DNA of 64,000 nucleotides from Cyanoderma ruficeps. Lineage: Eukaryota > Chordata > Aves > Passeriformes > Timaliidae. Below are positions 14,501 through 26,281 of the stretch, one piece after another. Positions within the stretch are counted from its first letter, which is position 1; each line of letters begins with the position of its first letter. Below the pieces are notes generated by a model. It saw only the letters and a program-made list of their open reading frames with translations, did not search any database and had not been told where the DNA came from. Position numbers and translations under genes: made by a program. The stretch lies in contig VZDJ01000041.1 in NCBI GenBank assembly GCA_008694505.1, positions 6,099,956 to 6,163,955 on the forward strand. The letters run 5' to 3'.

Positions 14501-14576
14501 CTTGTAGCCTGACTCAAGCTATTACAGTCCAACAACAGGGACCAATAGAAAGAGAAGAAGATCCAAGAAAGCTGAG
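14501..14576 (+). other. KERA: Candidate KERA exon 1 (non-coding 5' UTR)
   Basis: The proposed first exon runs from a start site about 30 bases past the TATATAT box to the donor GAG|GTAAGC, whose intron starts at 14577. It contains no ATG, as expected for a leader exon. Splicing to the acceptor at 16123-16124 would leave nine more leader bases before the keratocan start codon. The start position is an estimate from usual TATA spacing; the donor is seen directly. Confidence 0.4.
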
Positions 14577-16124
14577 GTAAGCCCAAACTCTTAAACAATG
14601 TCAAACTAGAAGCAATATCTAATAAGGTGTGCATGGAAATACATCTGGGAATACTACTATGTACTTCCAGTTTTATGTGCTGCTAATTCTTAGGAGAACA
14701 GGAAACAAACACAGTGGTTAGCAGCCAAAAACGGTGAATTTACAGTGATTTCTAACTGGCTTCAGATAGCTCCAGGAACTTGACTAACAAGGTAAATTGC
14801 TTTTTTTTTTAATTGTTATTAAGGTTATGAATATTTACAGAGTAAGAAGGTTGCAACTTCACTGTGTGAAATAGAAATGTTATTCTTCAGAAATACTTTA
14901 TTTGTCCTTTTCTTTGGACTGCTTCCAGATAGCAGTTTCTGGGGCTGGAAAAGCTATAGGATACTGCACTTGTTACTGCAAATAGCAATGTTGAAAACTA
15001 TTAAATTACTACATATCATATGCAGCAACTGAACTGAGCTCTTAACCTTACTGATGCATTAATCCTATGAGAGAATTTGCTTTTTATTTAAATACTATTT
15101 TTGCTAAAACAAACCTCCTAAATTTGACCAGAAATTTCAGCTATCAGTCTTTTACCTCTACATTGCAAAATGCTTGTTAATCTTCATGATCAGTAAGCAA
15201 GATAACAGAGCTTGTAAGACACTGGTTTTTTGTGCTACATAAATATTTACTTTCAGAGTGAATTATCAGTGATGATTTTGTTAATAATTTAATCATGGAA
15301 GAGGCTAAAAAAAGCAAATAAGTAGGAAAAATAGTTAAAATGCATAAATGTATATGAATAGTTTGGTCAGGATTTACTTTTTGTGGATATAATTTTGTTA
15401 GGACTTATTCTTTGTGTCATTTAGAGCAGGCATTTGTTTTGTCTTTTTGCTTTAGGGAAGGAAATTTGTAACTTTGGATATGAGAGAGTGAGTGAGGCAG
15501 GGAATGGATTAGTCAAACACATTCCCTCCAAGCTTTTAAGAACATGCCCAATAAACAGCTGTTAAAACACTACTTGATCTTCCATTTTTCTATGAAGAAA
15601 AAAAATAAAAATGGAAAATCTGATCCAGATGCCATTATAATTTAAGAGAGCAAAACCAGAAAAGAGTGAATGATTAATTTGAAAAGGAGGAACACAGAGT
15701 ACAATAGTATTTTTATCATCATGGTAATTATATCTTTTCTGAAGATTAACCATTATATAATGTAGATTATTGGTCTGTAAAGGAAAACTTGCATAAATTT
15801 AAAGAAGGTACTGATTTATTGCTAAAAATTATCTGTATTTTCATATTCTTTGAAATGATACTTGCATGAACATCAGTTAAACTGGTAGCCAATGTGGTGT
15901 CCAAACTGAATAGGGAAAGGTCTATCAACATATAGCACAGAATGGTTTATACATCTTATATTACTTTTAAGTTCTTCTTAGCAGGCCATAGATAATACCC
16001 TAGAGAACAGAATTTGGCTGTTTATGAAGGAAATATTATTTATATGCAAAACTCTTTTGTTAATTCAGTATGCTACTAGGGAGTTTTATCAAGAAATATC
16101 TAATTTTTTTTTTCCCCTTCCAAG
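14577..16124 (+). other. KERA: KERA intron 1 (proposed)
   Basis: About 1.5 kb of AT-rich sequence runs between the candidate exon 1 donor and the strong acceptor TTTTTTCCCCTTCCAAG ending at 16124. I see no other exon or repeat in it. Confidence 0.45.
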
Positions 16125-17019
16125 GCAAACGCCATGATTCTAAAAATATATGCAAGCCTTTTGCTCTTATTCTTTGTCAATTCTGTGTGGACTCGAACTG
16201 TGAGACAAGTTTATGATGATCTGGATCCTGACCATTGGTCTCGCTATACTTCTGAGTGTCCACAGGAGTGCTTTTGTCCTCCTAGTTTCCCCAATGCATT
16301 GTACTGTGACAACAAAGGACTTAAAGAAATACCTCCAATTCCAGCAAGAATTTGGTACCTCTATCTTCAAAACAATCAAATTGAAACACTTTCAGAGAAG
16401 CCTTTTGTGAATGCCACTCATCTGAGATGGATAAATCTGAATAAGAATAAGATCACAAACAGCGGAATTGAGAGTGGTGTGCTGAGCAAGCTGAAAAGGC
16501 TGCTTTACTTATTCCTTGAAGAAAATGAATTGGAAGAGGTGCCTGCCCCATTACCAGTGGGTCTGGAACAGCTAAGGCTAGCCAGAAACAAAATCTCTAA
16601 AATCCCAGAAGGAGTCTTCAGCCACTTGGAAAACCTTACCATGTTAGACCTGCACCAGAACAGTTTGTTGGACAGCGCTCTTCAAAGTGACACCTTCCAA
16701 GGACTCAACAACCTTATGCAACTCAACATAGCAAAAAATTCACTCAAGAAAATGCCTTTAAGCATTCCAGCTAATACACTGCAGCTGTTTTTGGACAACA
16801 ACTCCATCGAAGTCATACCGGAAAACTACTTCAGTGCAATACCCAAAGTGACTTTCCTTAGGCTGAACTACAATAAATTATCTGATGATGGTATCCCTCC
16901 AAATGGGTTTAACGTTTCGTCTATTCTAGACCTACAGCTGTCTCACAATCAGCTCACTAAAATTCCACCAATCAATGCTCACCTTGAGCACCTTCATCTT
17001 GATCACAACAAAATCAAAA
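16125..17019 (+). CDS. KERA: KERA exon 2 (first coding exon)
   Basis: The exon begins after the acceptor AG at 16123-16124, has nine leader bases, then ATG at 16134. It codes for residues 1-295 plus one base and ends at the donor A|GTAAGT (intron from 17020). The open frame continues into the intron to 17069, but those 16 or so extra residues are read-through and are not keratocan. It encodes the signal peptide, the cysteine cluster and most leucine-rich repeats, matching the usual large SLRP class II exon. Confidence 0.96.
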
Positions 17020-20000
17020 GTAAGTTTGTATTACCAGTGTGGGACCCTTCAAAACCATATCTATTTTAAATATCTACTCAACTATAAAAATGCTCTTTGA
17101 GATAATGTGATTAAAATCATAGAATCATTGAATTATTTGGGAAGGAAGGGACTTCTAGAGGTTATTTATTCCAACATTCCTGCAATAAGCAGGGATATTT
17201 GATGAGGTTTCTCAGAGCCCTGTCCAGCCTGACCTTGAAATTTGCCAGGGATGGAGCATACACCACCTCTCTGAGTAAATTGCTTTTGTGTTTTACTGAA
17301 TTTACAGCATATTTGTTCTACTAAGATTTATGTCCTCAAAGGTTTTCCATTCATGTAAATGAGATGAGGCTTTGTATCCAAGACAACAGAAGCCTGTTGG
17401 TTTTAATAGTTTCACTTTCAGGACTCTTTCCAAATTCATCCTGGTATAGAAGGGGGGATGGTGGTGACTAGGGACGTTACATGCTCTACATAATGAAAGT
17501 ATCTACCTTTTCATTTCATGCCAAAAGCCAAAATAAAAATGATGAGTTTTTATTCACTACTGCACAGAAGGAAGCCAAGTTTCTATATTTATCTTTCCAT
17601 CATGGTGACTTAATTGAAGACATGGTCCCTTATCACTTTTTTGTGCCACTTTGGTTCAAAAACATACTAAAAATAATGGTTTGGCTTTTGCCCAAAACAA
17701 AGACCTATGAAAGGAAGATACTTATTGATAATTTAACTTTATTCACTGCATTTGGCAAAATAAAACCATGAAATCATGTAAATAAAAAAAAAATTGCATA
17801 ACTAGCACATATTTAAGTGGCCTGCAAGAATTCTAACTGCTAATTAGAGTTAAAGCTCATGACAGATGTTGTTTCTTAACATATTTAATTGCCCCCTGGT
17901 TACTAAGGATTTATTTTAATTGCTTTGCTGCAAGGCCTCAGGTGCAGACTTTATTCTGTCACTTCAAGTGGACAAAAAATTGAAATCAATGGAATGTAGT
18001 CAGTCCAATTTAAGAACAATTTTGTGTCTAGGTAGTATTTAAAGAGCTGTCCAGTCCTCTTCCTTCCCTAAATAATTTTGCTAAAGCTTAAGACCATGAA
18101 AATTAGCTTTTGTAGTATGTGTAAAACCAAGTGTCATGTTCCAATGACACATGAACTGTGAAATTGAATCAGGATAGTTTTCCACAAGTCTTGTATTCTT
18201 CAATGCCTTTATCACTTTTCAAAAATCATTGTCAACTTAAGCCATAAACGCAAAACTGACTTTAGCAANAACTGAATATAGAATAGTTGCAACCTGATAC
18301 CTTAAATGATAATTGGGTATTATGTAAGGGTATTTTACCACACAGCATAAGTTTTCAAGAAGAAAGGAATAATGACATAATCTTCATCAGACAACATTGC
18401 TCTAATAGATAATATCTTAAAGGGTCTTTAGGATTGCAAACAAGGTAAATAGGCCAGAGTAATAAGAACTGACATTAATTCTGCAGATCGGTTTTGTCTT
18501 CTTAAATTCAGATCAGTTGCTATTTTAAGATAATCAATGTAAAAAGTTTGAAAGAAAAATACCTGTAAAGTCTTGATCTGGTTTCTTAAAAAAAGAGTCC
18601 TGCTGAAGGTTTACTTTTATGTGTGGAGTACAAGCCCTTTTTATAATATTGTCAGATATTCCTTCACAACTGCAAATCGCTGCTTTATTTTTGTTGGTGA
18701 GTCACTGTTGTCATTGCAAGAGTTCAGACATCAGCATTTCTATGTAAATACCATTTGTATATGTTTTATTGTATGTTATTTTGTAATATCAATTCTTCAT
18801 ATAAGTGCATGGCCTTATTTCTTCGGGGGCCATTTATGAAGACATAAGGCCTTCTTCTGAAGCCCAGGAAACCAATGATAGCCTCATCATTTTTCTCAGT
18901 GAAACAAGAATTTCACCTACAATGCCTTCCCTGAGGATCTTGATACACAGAGGAAAAAACTATTCTAATTTTGACGTAAAATCAACTTAAAACTAGAAGT
19001 AATTATGTCTCCGACAGATTTGCAACACATTTGTTGCATGGCAGTTTAAAACACATATGCCTACATATTTACCTAGGAGATACACTTGTGAGGCTCTGGG
19101 TAGTTCTTAAATAATGGAAAAGAGAACATTAAAGTAAGCAAAGAGAAAGTATGAAATATGGTGTAACAAGTGAGCAAGGGTAAGCATGTGGTATTATTAC
19201 ACTGCTATCAAAGGACAAATGAAAGGCAGCAAACAGTAAGTTCCACGGAAGAACACCAGGAGGCTGAGATAGATACTGTGAACTAATATTATTCCACATG
19301 TAGAGAAAGGGAGAAATCCTTGGGCCATGTATCTAAATTTTGTTTCTAAATTGTTTTACTGGAAAAGAAATGGGATCTTCTGCAGTTCTTGGGCAGAGAT
19401 ACAGTGTTAGCCTTTAATGAGAACCTCTTTGGCAGTTTTCCCTTACAGCAGCTCTAGGTTTCATGTTTAAATACTAAAGAACAATTCTGTTGACAATTAA
19501 TGGAATTCATCTTTTTAGAATAAACTATCCCAGGTTTTTTTAGCTAATTTGTGGTAGTCATACAGATCTCCTACTCCATGGAAAGGGATACACAATTGCA
19601 TAGGGAAATTCATCCCATCTTAAGGAGCTGTCGGTCTCCTTTTGGAAGCATTCATCTCTAGAGTTTAAAAAGAGAGTCTAAATGGTTTGCCTAGGCTTAC
19701 ACTTCTATGTGGATCAGTTTAGGCAAAGTGAATTGTACCTCTAGAAGGAAAGACTTGTTCCTCCTACTTAAACAAAATTCAGTAGTATATCCATGAAGAG
19801 TAGTGAAAGAGAGAAAAAGAGAGAGAGGTTTTTACTCCCCCAATAATTTGGGTTGGATTAACTGTTTATGGGAAGAGAACAATAAAACCCAAAATAATTC
19901 ATATCACACATCATCAGGAAATAACTTCTTCCTAGGTGGCCTGTGTTTAGATAACTAATGCCTCACTTCAAGGCAGGAGTACTTAACCCAGTGAAAATAA

Positions 20001-21696
20001 GTGCAGTGGGATAGTTTCTAGGTCAGGAAAGACAGAGATTTAGGATACATTTGAAGCCATCTTGTCTCTATGAACAGTAGTGCTGACCAAACAAAGCAGA
20101 TATTTTCTGCTAGATAGGGTTGATTCACCTAAAACTCTTAATAGTTGCTTTCATAATGAAAATTTTTAATCTTTCTGTGTTGTAAATTCACATCTAAAAA
20201 TAAGTTGTAGCTTGTTTCTTCCAAGAATACCAAAAGTTGTTCCAACATTAATCAAATTTCACAAGATAAACACATTTTGATATCACGGACATAACAAAAG
20301 CTTCAGGCCTTGGCCAACTGGGTGTATTTATCTAGTTCCCATGACAAAGATAAAGTCCACTTCCAAGATGTTGCAAACATCTGGGCAGTTTTTCAAAATA
20401 GAGTGGAGGAAAAAAAAAGTAAGTTATGAGGGGAAAAAAGTAAGTTATGTTGTTATTTTTACTTCATGACATTTCTCTGATTTGGGGGATTGCAGTCAGA
20501 AGATTTGTGCATGGTATCATTACTAAATGTAAAGGAAGAAAATTTTTTCCTATCTTTTTTTTAGTAAAAAAACTTATTCAAAAAGATCTGTTACATACAC
20601 ATTCTCCATTCACTTTCTTTTCAGTTAGTCTGAGGCCAAGATCTTCAAGCAGTCAGATCAATAAAAAAAAATCATAATTTGGTCAAAGGAATTTTTTTGC
20701 TAAACAAACACTACTTCAGTGTTTTCTAGAGGCCATTTTGAGGCTGAAATAGGGCAGCAGCTGCCTAACAACTGACGATAAAATATAAAAAGCATTTTAG
20801 CTAAGTGCCAGTGCAGAGGTAACCTAGAGGAGACAAGAAGCCCAAACTATTCAACACTTACAAATATGGGTAATGATTGAAGCCACAGTTTCAAATTTTA
20901 TCTGTACAGAAACAAATTATATGTGATGTATGTAGAATTTTGGGGATTTGTTAGCTTTCAGATTAGGAAGGAAAATATCACATTGCACAAATTATATTCT
21001 TGCAATTTAAACCAACTCCACTTAATGTGAGAGAACAGAAAAGTAAAGATTAAAAATTAAAAACACTATACAAAAGGTTCCTCTGATTCAATCCTGCTAT
21101 TGCTTTGAATTCACGATCTTCATTAGGGAATATTATCAGCCTAAAATTAATGTACTGTCATTGACATAAGATGCTCAAAACCTCTTAGACGTAATCTTGC
21201 CTTGCTCACTCAGAGTGTAAAGAGCTATTTCTCAATGCTTACCATGTAGTTGTCTAATTTAGCATCCTCTTTGTCCAAGGATAAATTATGCATCCAATGG
21301 CCTTTTTTCATAATTGCAGCACAATAAATATGTGATTCACTGATCCAGATCACATTACATGAAGATGCTTGTTTTCAATCAACAAAGTATTTAAATGGTA
21401 ACAAAAGCAACAGTCTCCCATGGTAACATCAGTGGAAGTTTACTTTATTAGTGTCCTAAGTGAATTTTATCTTCATGAACTTTTCCCATGGAAGTAACCT
21501 AACATGTTGATCTACATTTTCAGGTGTCAATGGTACTCAGATATGCCCAGTTTCCATTGCCCTAGAGGAAGATTATGGTTATTATGGCAACATCCCTCGC
21601 CTCCGATACCTTCGTCTGGATGGAAATGAAATTCAACCTCCAATCCCACTGGACATCATGATTTGTTTCCGCCTACTTCAAGCTGTTGTCATATAA
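16134..21696 (+). CDS. KERA: Keratocan, complete coding region (two coding exons)
   Basis: Keratocan is a secreted class II SLRP that carries keratan sulfate in cornea and maintains collagen fibril spacing and corneal curvature. The coding sequence joins 16134-17019 to 21524-21696 and gives 352 residues, the same length as human keratocan. Residues 1-20 are a hydrophobic signal peptide ending SVWT. Tyr27 and Tyr38 lie near acidic residues and may be sulfated. The N-terminal cap has Cys42, Cys46, Cys48 and Cys58 (C-x3-C-x-C-x9-C, the class II pattern). Leucine-rich repeats fill roughly residues 70-330, and Cys303 and Cys343 form the C-terminal 'ear' pair. N-glycosylation sequons are at Asn93, 167, 222, 260 and 298. 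The start codon has G at -3 and lies nine bases into the exon. The intron splits codon 296 (A|GT, Ser). The frame is intact and no key residue is missing. Confidence 0.97.
17117..17273 (-). mobile_element. CR1 LINE 3' fragment
   Basis: The segment opens on the + strand with TCATAGAATCATTGAAT, the reverse complement of the CR1 3' terminal repeat. It continues with diverged CR1 3' sequence (words such as CAGAGCCCTGTCCAGCCTGACCTT). The element lies on the - strand, antisense to KERA, and is strongly 5'-truncated. Confidence 0.85.
18269..18269. other. Undetermined base (N) in assembly
   Basis: A single 'n' occurs within KERA intron 2. It is a sequencing or consensus ambiguity and has no effect on the coding region. 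Confidence 0.98.
21524..21696 (+). CDS. KERA: KERA exon 3 (terminal coding exon)
   Basis: After CATTTTCAG the exon starts with GT, completing the Ser296 codon, and encodes VNGTQICPVS through LLQAVVI, stopping at TAA 21694-21696. It carries the last N-glycosylation sequon (NGT, Asn298), an acidic tyrosine-rich stretch (EEDYGYYG), the last repeat (LRYLRLDGNEI) and the second cysteine of the C-terminal disulfide. It is the counterpart of the LUM terminal exon and uses the same phase. Confidence 0.96.
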
Positions 21697-22120
21697 AGAT
21701 ATTGCAGTGTCACTCTTGTACTGTGAGAGTGCTAAGATACAAGTTTTGCTGGAATGAAACTTGTTCTTACTCATAAATCAAGAAGTAACAGCTTTATTTG
21801 ACTTTAATCTTTTTCTTTGCTTGTGTCTTTTCTGTGACTGAAAAGGTTGTTCTTTCAGAAGGGATTTTGTAAGGACCTGAAACATGTGCTTAACACCTTA
21901 TCCTATAAATTCATAATGTGAATATATTGAAAATCATTGGTGTAACATCCCAAATATTCCAAAGAAATATTTCTTGTCAAATGTGACAATCCCTACCCTG
22001 CTAACATCATTCCTATAGAGAAATTATGTGTCCTTATTTTGTTACATAAGCAACTAACACAGTGAATTTGGGTGCACTTGGCCAAATGGATATGCTAATA
22101 AAATCATGAGCTGCATGATT
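21697..22120 (+). other. KERA: KERA 3' untranslated region (end approximate)
   Basis: About 420 bases follow the keratocan stop before the first AATAAA at 22097-22102. No coding features are present. Longer transcripts using later signals are possible. Confidence 0.45.
22097..22102 (+). terminator. KERA: Candidate KERA polyadenylation signal
   Basis: This is the first canonical AATAAA after the KERA stop (within GCTAATAAAATCATGAG). Use is inferred from position only. Confidence 0.4.
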
Positions 22121-25100
22121 ACTAGTTATCAGTACTGCCACTGACATTTCAGATAGTGACTCGTGGTGAACAACCACTTAACATGCAAATAACCCTAAAT
22201 TTCTGTCATCCTTTGAAGACTAATGCTTTTAAGGTAAAAAGTACATGAGGCTTAGCATCCAAAGCAGTATATTGATTAGATACCATTGTAGAGATTCAGT
22301 CAGTGAATTTCAGAACTGGAATAAACTGATCCAACTCAAATCCAGGGACAAGAGACATGAGATGTAATCTAGTTCTCTTAAAGTCCCAGTTTTCTGCTTC
22401 TTTATTCCATTTCTAGTTTTGACACCATTTTTCTGCAACTTTGAGATTGTCATTGAATATTTGGTTAATTTTGGTTTGCAGAGAGATATAACCAAGAATA
22501 GTAATGATTCCATATTTCATGGACCGGGTACTTCATAAAAATTTGAATGGCTAGTTAATACAAGGATGATGAAGAGAAAATTAAGAAGTCAAGAGATACA
22601 TCCCTTCCCAATTATTTACTGAACTAGCAAAGCACTTGCATAGGAATTGTATCATTTAGACAAATACAGTCAATTCAGTGCAGCATTCAGCTACCTGCTA
22701 ACTCACATAAATGCACACAATAATACTGGATTTTAGAGAAGTCCAGATTATTAGAACACAATATAATAACAATTCACTAACAATGGAGATATCAGAAGGC
22801 AAATTTTATGAAATATGGTTGATTTTATCAAATCTAGTTGATTTTTTCTATTTTATAATAGAATTTCAGTAAATAACTTGAATATTAGAGTCAACTATTT
22901 ACTGAGAGAGTATGACATTTTTATTTCTGCTAGCCAGCACAACAGACTATCCATCAGTCATTAGTTTAGTCTTCTTGCATTTCTAGATAGAAGCAATTAG
23001 TTGGTCATTGACATCTTGCATCTATTGCTAACATTTTAAGACTGGCCTCAGTAGCAAGCATTTAAAAACTATGCATGTGGTATAATTTTGCTTTTCAGAT
23101 TAGGTATTTTCTTAAAAGTAGATTTTTAAAAGTGTTGAGAACTGTAATTTCTGACAATCAATCCTTTTTATCTGAAAATCAGGACTTATTCTGCTCCAGA
23201 GAACCTGTGGAAATAACCTGGTATAGAAACCCAGCATAGGAATAACCCGTTCAGAAATCCAATCACTAAACCACTTACTTTTGTGGTTCTTTTTATGTGA
23301 TTGCTGAGAAACTCCTGCCCTTCTAACAAAAGTATTTTCTGTACCTCTGTATTGACCCTATATGAAAATATACAGATTTTAAAAGTCTTTACAATATGTA
23401 TGCATGTTTAGGTATGTTCTTTACTCAATAATAGCATAGTAATTTATTTTTGGAGAAAGAATTATGTGACAATACTACTAATTAAATTATAACAATAATT
23501 ATGTTCTTGTAGTTGGAAATTAACTTCTACTTTAAACAAAGAACAAATACATATACTCCAAAGTGAATATTGACAGGCATATATGCATTTATTAATATTA
23601 TTTACACTTCTAATTGGACAGCAAAGCATCTTGAAAAAATTACTACCCTTTTAAGTACTACATACACATTGAAGAAAAGACTAAACCTTTCCCAAAGAGG
23701 GGTTGAGCTTACATATGACAAAGGTTGATATGTAAAATCATAAAGGGATCCTAGAATATCAAGGATCATGCCCATTTGCTGCATAGGGGCATTATGAGAT
23801 GGGATCAGGAGCACAAGATCTGATGAAATAATTTTTAACAGTTATTTTTACCAGCTGTACTGCTATTTTTTCCAACACAGTGTAATGTGGAAATCCTTAT
23901 AAATTGGTCCTTCAGATAGTCAGTACTATCCTATGCAACAGTTCTAGAACACACGCAGATTGATGCTCAAGATTTGTTTCTGTCAAATCCCAGTTAATCT
24001 GAGTGAAGTGAAAATTCATGATACATCCTAGGACAAACTTGGGCTGAAGGCTGCTGCTGCCAAGTGCTCTGTATTCTACTAGAGTGCAAAGCATTGACTC
24101 CACATCTGGGAACTATTTAATAAAGAGAAAATCTTTAGTATTCTCACTTAGGCTAATTTGTTCCATCTTGATGTTCTCCCCCAGTACCAGCTCCATGAAG
24201 TAGAATAAAACCAATTACGTTGCTGCAATGACCTTCACAAAATAAATCAGTACTGACTGGGGGTTAAGCTTCTTTACTGCATGTACATGGTCATTTGCAA
24301 CAATTTTATTATTCTTAAATGTCCTGGAAAAGCTGGTAAAATTTCCTTTCAGATTACAATAGCAGGCCTAAATCACATTATTGTGTGGTACTAAACAATG
24401 TAGGCTTTTAGCCACTATACAGTCAGTTCATTCATTGTGCCAGAAGACTATAAAGGAATATGTAAAACACATTGTCTTTTTCCCAATGTTGAGAGCTTCT
24501 AATACAATGTAAAAAGCATCACTGTACTTGAAAGTCTGATGATCATTCTTCCCAATCCAAGATTTCTCTAAGACTTCCCACTGATATTTCCTAGTTCAGA
24601 AAAAAATGTGTTCTTTTCCTCTGAAAGAAGGGAGGAACAGACCTCTCAGCTGTCCTGTCTGCAAGTGCACCTGGCATAATAGAACAGTCATTTGCTTCCC
24701 TTACTTGTCAGAACACATTGCAAACAGTTTTGAATGGAATATCACGTACAGAAACAAAGACATTTACAAGTATGAGAAGGTGAGAACAGGTGACCATAAG
24801 TATACTGCACCCATGGTCAATCACTAATCCAACCACAAACATTTAGTGCTTTTAGCAGGAATCCATATTATATATTGGGTAATTTTGAGATTAGGGTTGT
24901 TAAGACAGATGTGATATCACCTCAGCCCAGGGCACAGACGGTTGCCCTGTAAAGAAAAGTATTAAAGCAAAGTGGAAGACTCAAGAACTGAAAAATACCC
25001 AGACGTTTCTGACATGTCTGCCAGTATGATTGGAGGCTGGAATGCTGGATCTATCAAAAGGCTGTGGGGTTTTATGACACAGCTGGCTCTGCAGGAAGAA

Positions 25101-26039
25101 AAGTCCTTTTCAGATGCTGCCAGCATAGTTAAAAATTTAACCACATGTGTGATTCTCCCTGCTCCATACTGTTCTCTGGCATTTTCTGTTTCTTTCTCAA
25201 GAGTCCAGTGTGCAACCACTATTCATCAGCATTTTGAGGGAAAAACACCACCATAACAATCATGGAGAGATGCCAGTGACCACAGCAGCCTGTATGACAC
25301 CTAAAGGAAGAAACACAAACACTGACGTAAAAATTCAGAAGATAACTAGAAAACTAATTTGCATGTTTGCAACTGTTAACTCCAGTACATACCCTGTATC
25401 GTTGGAGGGATTTTCAGTCACCCTTGCTGCACCCAAATGGTTTCCAAACTTTGCTACAAGTAGTTGCTGTTCACTTTTCCAGCCTAGAAAACTATTTGCG
25501 GATATCAAACTGCAGCTATTTTCATCACCTACCTGGAATCAGATTACTGTAACATCTACATTTCTGTGTTGATTGCTAAACAGCTAATATCCCTTTTCTG
25601 CCATGCATGGCTGAGAATCTTTTGCATTGTTAAAGTCAGCAAGTTAATATCTTTGTCTTGACTGAAAGTCTCCTCCATAATTGCATTTTTTTACCCAGAA
25701 TTGCTTACCCATTAAAACATGACGAGAGGCTCTGTAGAGCATCACACTGTCTGTGTAGTGATACTCAGGAATAGTAATAACCACTTCAGGTCAAGTGTAT
25801 GAAGCAATATCCATAATTCACATAATGTTCTGCCCTAGCTAGCTTACTATCTCACCCATTAGTAGAAGTGATATGGTTTCTAAGCCTTGTGCTTCCTCTA
25901 GCAGTGTTAGTTCCAGCAAATCTACACTTTATTGAATTCAACACATTTTCCAAAACAGTTTTTTCTTATACTTCCTGCACTGTTGACAACAGCCTGTATA
26001 TTGTTCTGCTTGGTTTTGTCTTGATTTCCATAGCAGTGG
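22121..26039. other. KERA-EPYC spacer, part 1
   Basis: AT-rich sequence with no exon-like or repeat structure I can name. ORFs such as 24972-25256 and 25210-25572 overlap each other on different frames or strands and have no domain features, so they are treated as chance. Confidence 0.55.
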
Positions 26040-26281
26040 AATGAGTCCAGAGGAGGGTCACTAAGTTGATTAGAAGGCTGGAACACCTCTCCTGTGAAGG
26101 CAGAGAGGGTTGTGGCTCTTCAGCCTGGAAAAGTTGTAGATGCCCTATGCTTGGAAGTGTTCAAGGCCAGGGATGAGGCTCTGAGCAAGCTGGTATAGTG
26201 GAAGGTTCTGTGCCCATCTAGCTCTTGGAACTAGATGATCCTAAAGATCTGTTCCAATCTAAATCACTTTATGATTCTATA
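26040..26281 (+). mobile_element. CR1 LINE copy, internally deleted
   Basis: The + strand sequence starts at CR1 words (AATGAGTCCAGAGGAGGGTC), runs to the segment ending CTTCAGCCTGGAAAAG, then jumps to the far 3' part (TAGATGCCC ... GTGTTCAAGGCCAGGG). It ends with CTTTATGATTCTATA, the CR1 3' terminus. The region between the end of the reverse-transcriptase C-terminal segment and the 3' tail is missing. Confidence 0.85.

Larger units (their letters stand above)
17020..21523 (+). other. KERA: KERA intron 2
   Basis: This 4.5 kb phase 1 intron runs from GTAAGT to CATTTTCAG. It contains a truncated CR1 fragment near its 5' end (17117-17273) and one undetermined base at 18269. The ORFs inside it (for example at 17481, 18573 and 20447) show no family features. 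Confidence 0.9.

Noticed and set aside
16167..16410. ORFs on the minus strand and in a second plus frame across KERA exon 2
   Set aside because: They are shadows of the keratocan coding sequence.
17020..17069. Apparent alternative keratocan C-terminus from the open frame past exon 2
   Set aside because: The frame runs through a good GTAAGT donor, and the true C-terminus is supplied by exon 3 at 21524 in matching phase, giving the expected 352 residues.
25210..25572. 120-codon ORF in the KERA-EPYC spacer
   Set aside because: It overlaps other frames of similar length, has no domain or repeat pattern, and has no promoter or splice support.
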